Assembly (NCBI RefSeq): GCF_001190925.1
Contig: NZ_CP011072.1
Location: 4,216,001-4,280,000 of the forward strand
Length of the DNA stretch: 64,000 nt
Source of the DNA: Azoarcus sp. CIB
Lineage (GTDB): Bacteria > Pseudomonadota > Gammaproteobacteria > Burkholderiales > Rhodocyclaceae
Reading direction: 5' to 3'
Every line of letters begins with the position of its first letter. Within the stretch, counting starts at the first letter, position 1. Under the pieces are notes generated by a model. The model made no database searches. It saw only the letters and a list, made by a program, of their open reading frames with translations, and was not told the DNA's origin. The position numbers and the translations under genes were made by a program. This document shows positions 60,693 through 64,000 of the stretch, piece after piece.

Positions 60693-61468
60693 CAACGGTC
60701 CCATACACGCCACGGTGCTGTACCGCTATTCCACAGCTTTTCGAGCTCGCGCTTGTCGCGCAGCGTGTCGCACGCTTGCCAAAAGCCCTTGTGCTCGAAT
60801 GCAGCCAGTTCTCCCTCCTTGGCGAGAGTCATGAGGGGCGCGCGTTCCCAGGACGTATCGTCCCCTTCGATGAACTTGATCACTTCCGGGTTCAGAATGA
60901 AGAAGCCGCCGTTGATCCATCCGATTTCGTCGCTCGGTTTTTCCTCGAAACTGCTCACCTGCCGATCCTTGTCGATATTCAGGACGCCGAATCGACCCGG
61001 CGGCTGGACGGCCGCAACCGTCGCGAGCTTCCCATGTCGACGATGAAAAGCGATCTCCGCCCCAATGTCGATATCCGACAGTCCGTCTCCGTACGTGAGG
61101 CAGAACGGCTCGGCGCCAAGATAGGGAGCAACGCGTTTCAGGCGGCCTCCCGTCATCGTATCGGGACCGGTATCCACAAGAGTCACCTTCCAGTCCTCGG
61201 ACTGACTATTGAGAATCTGGTGCTCGCCGTTCTTGAGGTCGATTCGCATGTCCGCCATATGACGGTAGTAGTTGAAGAAGAACTCCTTGATCACATAACC
61301 CTTGTAACCCAGGCAAATCACGAAATCCTTCACGCCATGGTGCGCATAGCACTTCATGATGTGCCACAGTAGCGGGCGCCCGCCCACCTCAACCATCGGC
61401 TTCGGCTTGGTGTCGGACTCTTCGGCAATACGAGTGCCCAAACCACCCGCGAGAATGACGGCCTTCAT
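60692..61468 (-). CDS. rfbF: Glucose-1-phosphate cytidylyltransferase
   Basis: 258 residues. Makes CDP-glucose from CTP and glucose-1-phosphate, the first step to CDP-6-deoxyhexoses. N-terminal nucleotide loop MKAVILAGGLGTRIAEES with KPKPMVEVGGRPLLWHIM; Mg2+/substrate motifs LTYGDGLSDIDI and WINGGFFILNPEV are typical of RfbF. CDP-glucose 4,6-dehydratase lies upstream in the same operon, completing the pair. Confidence 0.96.
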   Translation of the reverse strand: MKAVILAGGLGTRIAEESDTKPKPMVEVGGRPLLWHIMKCYAHHGVKDFVICLGYKGYVIKEFFFNYYRHMADMRIDLKNGEHQILNSQSEDWKVTLVDTGPDTMTGGRLKRVAPYLGAEPFCLTYGDGLSDIDIGAEIAFHRRHGKLATVAAVQPPGRFGVLNIDKDRQVSSFEEKPSDEIGWINGGFFILNPEVIKFIEGDDTSWERAPLMTLAKEGELAAFEHKGFWQACDTLRDKRELEKLWNSGTAPWRVWDR

Positions 61469-61487
61469 ATCAACCCCTTTAATTTGG

Positions 61488-62465
61488 TTAGAGTTTCAGT
61501 TCGTGCGATGAAAAATTCAGACTCTGCTCGATGATCGCAATCGGCTCCGAACGCAGGATCAGATAAATGCGCAGCAAATATTCTCCAATGATCCCCAGCA
61601 GCAACGACTGAAGCCCCGTGCCGAACAGGACGAGTATGTGGATACTTGCGAGGCCCTTTGGAAGATCCGGGTGGAGTGCACGAAGCACGAAGTAGTACAG
61701 CGCCCCCAGTGCACTTACGCCCAGCATCATCGTGCCGACAAGCGTGGCAAGCCGAAGCGGAACAGACGAGTGGTTGAACACAGCCGTCAAGCCGAGGCGT
61801 ATCAGTCGCGCGACACCGAATTTGCTTTCGCCGGCGACGCGAGCATCCCGGTCGTACGCGATGCCGGTTTGTTTGAATCCAAGTCCGGCAATCATTCCCC
61901 GGAGATAAGGACTCGGCGTACGCATTTTTCCAAGGGCATCAATTACCCTGCGATCGACGAGCCGGAAATCTCCGACATCACGGGGAATCGGGTGTTCGCT
62001 TACCTTGTCTATCACCCAATATCCGACTCGCCGAAACGCATTGATAAACATGTTCTCTCTGCGCTTGCGGCGAACACCGTATACGACGTGAAAGCCTTGC
62101 TGCCAATACTCGAAGAACTCTTCGAGCAATTCGGGCGGATCCTGCAGATCAGCATCGATCTGCAGCACAGCGTCCCCCCTGGTGTGAAGGTAATTTGCGA
62201 GAATCGAGCGTTGAAACCCGACGTTCTTTGCGAATCGCACCGCTCTCACCCGGTCGTCCGACGCACCGAGATTCGAGAGTTTTTCCCAAGTGTCATCGTT
62301 CGAGTGATTGTCTGAGAAAACGAACTCGAGCCGGCAGCGGTCCTGCATACGCTCGGCCAGTGCCGTGAGGCGGCCGTACAGCGAGTCGATGTTCTCCGAT
62401 TCGTTCAGGACAGGTATCGTGATCGAAACCAGCGGCAACGAATGAGCGTTAGTAGTCATAGGCAT
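61488..62465 (-). CDS. Polyprenyl-phosphate glycosyltransferase, GT2 (ArnC/DPM1-like)
   Basis: 325 residues. The GT-A domain has SITIPVLNESENIDSLYGRL, VQIDADLQDPPELL style acidic motif (here VLQIDADLQDPPE) and FRLVDRRVIDAL; two C-terminal helices (LVGTMMLGVSALGALYYFVL and ILVLFGTGLQSLLLGIIGEYLLR, each about 20 residues) anchor it. This architecture is that of ArnC/GtrB/dolichol-phosphate sugar synthases, which load a sugar onto undecaprenyl phosphate. Starts at 62465 or 62459 are equally possible. Next to rfbF, its donor could be a CDP- or UDP-sugar. Confidence 0.9.
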   Translation of the reverse strand: MPMTTNAHSLPLVSITIPVLNESENIDSLYGRLTALAERMQDRCRLEFVFSDNHSNDDTWEKLSNLGASDDRVRAVRFAKNVGFQRSILANYLHTRGDAVLQIDADLQDPPELLEEFFEYWQQGFHVVYGVRRKRRENMFINAFRRVGYWVIDKVSEHPIPRDVGDFRLVDRRVIDALGKMRTPSPYLRGMIAGLGFKQTGIAYDRDARVAGESKFGVARLIRLGLTAVFNHSSVPLRLATLVGTMMLGVSALGALYYFVLRALHPDLPKGLASIHILVLFGTGLQSLLLGIIGEYLLRIYLILRSEPIAIIEQSLNFSSHELKL

Positions 62466-62492
62466 CAGATTAAATCGTTCAAAACTATGCGG

Positions 62493-63428
62493 CTATGCTT
62501 TAAGCATCGCACAATCGGCGTCGGCCAGCTCTTGAACCGCTGCTACCACGCCTTCCGTTAGCGACCTCGTGGACGACCAGCCGAATGCAGTCTTGAAAGC
62601 GCGCGGGTCACCGACGACGGAGGGCAAGTCATCCGGGCGCAGCGGAAGAGCCCCAAAGCGAAGAAGTTCACGGGCCACGTCCAGTGCAGCGGCGACCTCT
62701 AGAGCGAAATTCCGCACTGTCGTCCCCCGGCCAGAGGCGAGATTGTACGTGCCTGCAAGCTCGGGATTGCCCGCGAGAACCCCGAGAACAATTTCGATGC
62801 CTTCGCACACCTCGTCGACATGCATGAAATCTCGCACTTGCGTCCCGGCAGACAGAGCGACGCAGTCAGATCGACGCAGGCTGGACACGAGCGAGGGGAA
62901 CAATCGATGGGCCGCCTCGCCCGGACCGAAAACGTTGAACAGTCGCAACACGGCGACGGGGAGACCGCATTGCTCACCCAGCGCCCGCGCGAGCAGTCCA
63001 CCCGCAGCTTTACTCGCACCGTACAGTCTACGTGCTTCGGGCGGAGAGCTTTCAGTAATTAATTGAAGGGAATCGCTTCCCGCGTACTCGGCGCTGCTCC
63101 CCACTTGAACAAAGGATCGTGCCCCGTGATCGGCAGCTAACCTCACGAGCTCCGACGGGAAGCAGGCGTTGATCCGCACCAGACTCTCCGGATCGCGATC
63201 ACCGGGATGGACGCCGGCGGCGGCCAGATTCACGACGGCGTCGATCCCGCGACCGGCAAGAACTTCGCGGAGCACAGCAATTTGGAGCCCCTCGGCCACG
63301 AGCTGCTCGCCCGGAACCGACGGAGCCGCCCTACGAACGACTGAGAACACTTCGTGCCCAGCGAATAGAAGTCTCTGCGCAAGCCTGCCTCCGACGAAGC
63401 CGCTCGCGCCAGTGAGAAGCACCCTCAT
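62493..63428 (-). CDS. NAD-dependent epimerase/reductase for a CDP-deoxysugar
   Basis: 311-residue extended SDR. NAD(P) loop LLTGASGFVGGRLAQRLL, active-site QVGSSAEYAG and YGASKAAGGLLARAL, then VLRLFNVFGPGE. Starting 1 nt after the CDP-glucose dehydratase stop, it likely acts on CDP-4-keto-6-deoxyglucose (a reductase or epimerase analogous to abequose/paratose/tyvelose enzymes); this is inferred from neighbours. No RfbH-type 3-dehydrase is seen in the window, so a 3,6-dideoxy sugar is not assured. Confidence 0.85.
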   Translation of the reverse strand: MRVLLTGASGFVGGRLAQRLLFAGHEVFSVVRRAAPSVPGEQLVAEGLQIAVLREVLAGRGIDAVVNLAAAGVHPGDRDPESLVRINACFPSELVRLAADHGARSFVQVGSSAEYAGSDSLQLITESSPPEARRLYGASKAAGGLLARALGEQCGLPVAVLRLFNVFGPGEAAHRLFPSLVSSLRRSDCVALSAGTQVRDFMHVDEVCEGIEIVLGVLAGNPELAGTYNLASGRGTTVRNFALEVAAALDVARELLRFGALPLRPDDLPSVVGDPRAFKTAFGWSSTRSLTEGVVAAVQELADADCAMLKA

Positions 63429-63429
63429 T

Positions 63430-64000
63430 TCAACGCTGCTCCCTCTTGACGAGCACAGTGCGCCAGGCTTCGATCTGATCCTGCGTAAGCGCGCGGCCGC
63501 AGCCCGGATCCCGGTAATACTCCCGATACCAGGCAGCCGTCTGCTCGACGACCTCCTCGGTATCCCAGGCGGGGAGCCACTGGAGAACGTTGCGCGCGAG
63601 CGAACTGTCGAGTGCAAGCGCGCTCGCCTCCGGCAACGGATTGTCCATGAATTGGAGATTCGGCCGTTGCCAACTCGCGGACAGCAGTTCCAGAACCTCC
63701 CTTACCGAATACTGGCGCGCATCCTGCGGCCCCAGATTCCATGCTCGTGCATAGCGCGAGGGATTGTCTGAGATCAATCCTGCCATGAGCATCAAATACC
63801 CGTGAACGAGCGCAAGGACGTGCTGCCAAGGTCGCGTTGCATCGGGATAGCGCAGCGTCAGCTGCGTTCCGTTCGTGACCGCACGGACGAAATCCGGCAC
63901 GAGCCGATCCTCCGACCAGTCCCCGCCTCCGATGATGTTGCCTCCTCGTGCGGTTGCGATAACGGGCCCTTTCCCATCTTGCCATGAGAAGGATTCGGCG
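63430..64000 (-). CDS. rfbG: CDP-glucose 4,6-dehydratase (C-terminal part, cut by window edge)
   Basis: The frame is open to the right edge, leaving the last 189 residues. The RfbG signature ATARGGNIIGGGDWSEDRL is followed by PDFVRAVTNG, PWQHVLALVHGYLML and AWNLGP. The N-terminal NAD-binding half lies outside. It converts CDP-glucose from RfbF to CDP-4-keto-6-deoxyglucose. It is the first gene visible of this operon; promoter and further genes are to the right. Confidence 0.94.
   Translation of the reverse strand, partial: AESFSWQDGKGPVIATARGGNIIGGGDWSEDRLVPDFVRAVTNGTQLTLRYPDATRPWQHVLALVHGYLMLMAGLISDNPSRYARAWNLGPQDARQYSVREVLELLSASWQRPNLQFMDNPLPEASALALDSSLARNVLQWLPAWDTEEVVEQTAAWYREYYRDPGCGRALTQDQIEAWRTVLVKREQR

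Overview
The window is GC-rich, almost fully coding chromosomal DNA from a Gram-negative bacterium. Protein style and gene order (a complete dcw cluster, OlsB/OlsA ornithine-lipid enzymes, meso-DAP-type MurE, yraN-diaA-dolP order, DUF2322 and DUF3426 proteins) point to a betaproteobacterium, most likely Rhodocyclales (Azoarcus/Thauera/Aromatoleum-like). That placement is inference, since no rRNA gene is present.

Layout. 1-7.3 kb: the end of a MarC-type membrane protein, a DUF2322 protein, purB, apaG, an orphan PAS histidine kinase, argJ and an HDOD-GAF protein. 7.3-13.2 kb: secA, dciA (opposite strand), a small membrane protein, lpxC and ftsZ. 13.3-28.9 kb: the rest of the division and cell wall cluster on the minus strand, transcribed mraZ-rsmH-ftsL-ftsI-murE-murF-mraY-murD-ftsW-murG-murC-ddl-ftsQ-ftsA-ftsZ. 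It is tightly coupled by 4-7 nt stop/start overlaps and headed by a promoter whose -10 lies in a four-copy, 10-bp-phased array of MraZ boxes. Just upstream lies the RNase P RNA gene rnpB, with a perfect TATAAT.

29.5-46.5 kb is a mosaic of short housekeeping operons: a lipoprotein, pyrC, rsmI, divergent yraN-diaA-dolP, mpl (peptidoglycan recycling), a nucleotidyltransferase-like unknown, a TlpA thioredoxin, aroQ-accB-accC-prmA, a DUF3426 zinc-ribbon protein, dgkA, a SlyB-like lipoprotein, a PfkB kinase, a HIT protein, the ornithine-lipid pair olsB-olsA, a vapBC toxin-antitoxin pair and apaH. Two intergenic repeats occur here: an arm-inverted element between convergent dolP and mpl, and a REP-like doublet beside apaH.

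46.6-64 kb is a surface polysaccharide (O-antigen/EPS-like) cluster, all on the minus strand and running off the right edge. In transcription order it has CDP-glucose 4,6-dehydratase (partial), an SDR, a DPM1/ArnC-like glycosyltransferase, glucose-1-phosphate cytidylyltransferase, a flippase-like membrane protein, an FAD oxidoreductase, a large AT-richer membrane protein, a second flippase-like protein, gmd, rmd, two GT4 glycosyltransferases, a truncated Phd-type antitoxin, and a WbpK/WbpL/WbpM-like initiation module. The genes suggest a glycan primed on undecaprenyl phosphate by a 6-deoxy-HexNAc and extended with GDP-6-deoxyhexose (D-rhamnose-like), plus a CDP-6-deoxyhexose branch. The least explained part is the block at 55.2-62.5 kb (two LPG_synthase_TM proteins, FAD oxidoreductase, polyprenyl-phosphate-type GT2 and an unassigned 648-residue membrane protein). 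It could be a lipid-linked sugar synthesis, flipping and transfer module and is the best candidate here for undescribed biology.
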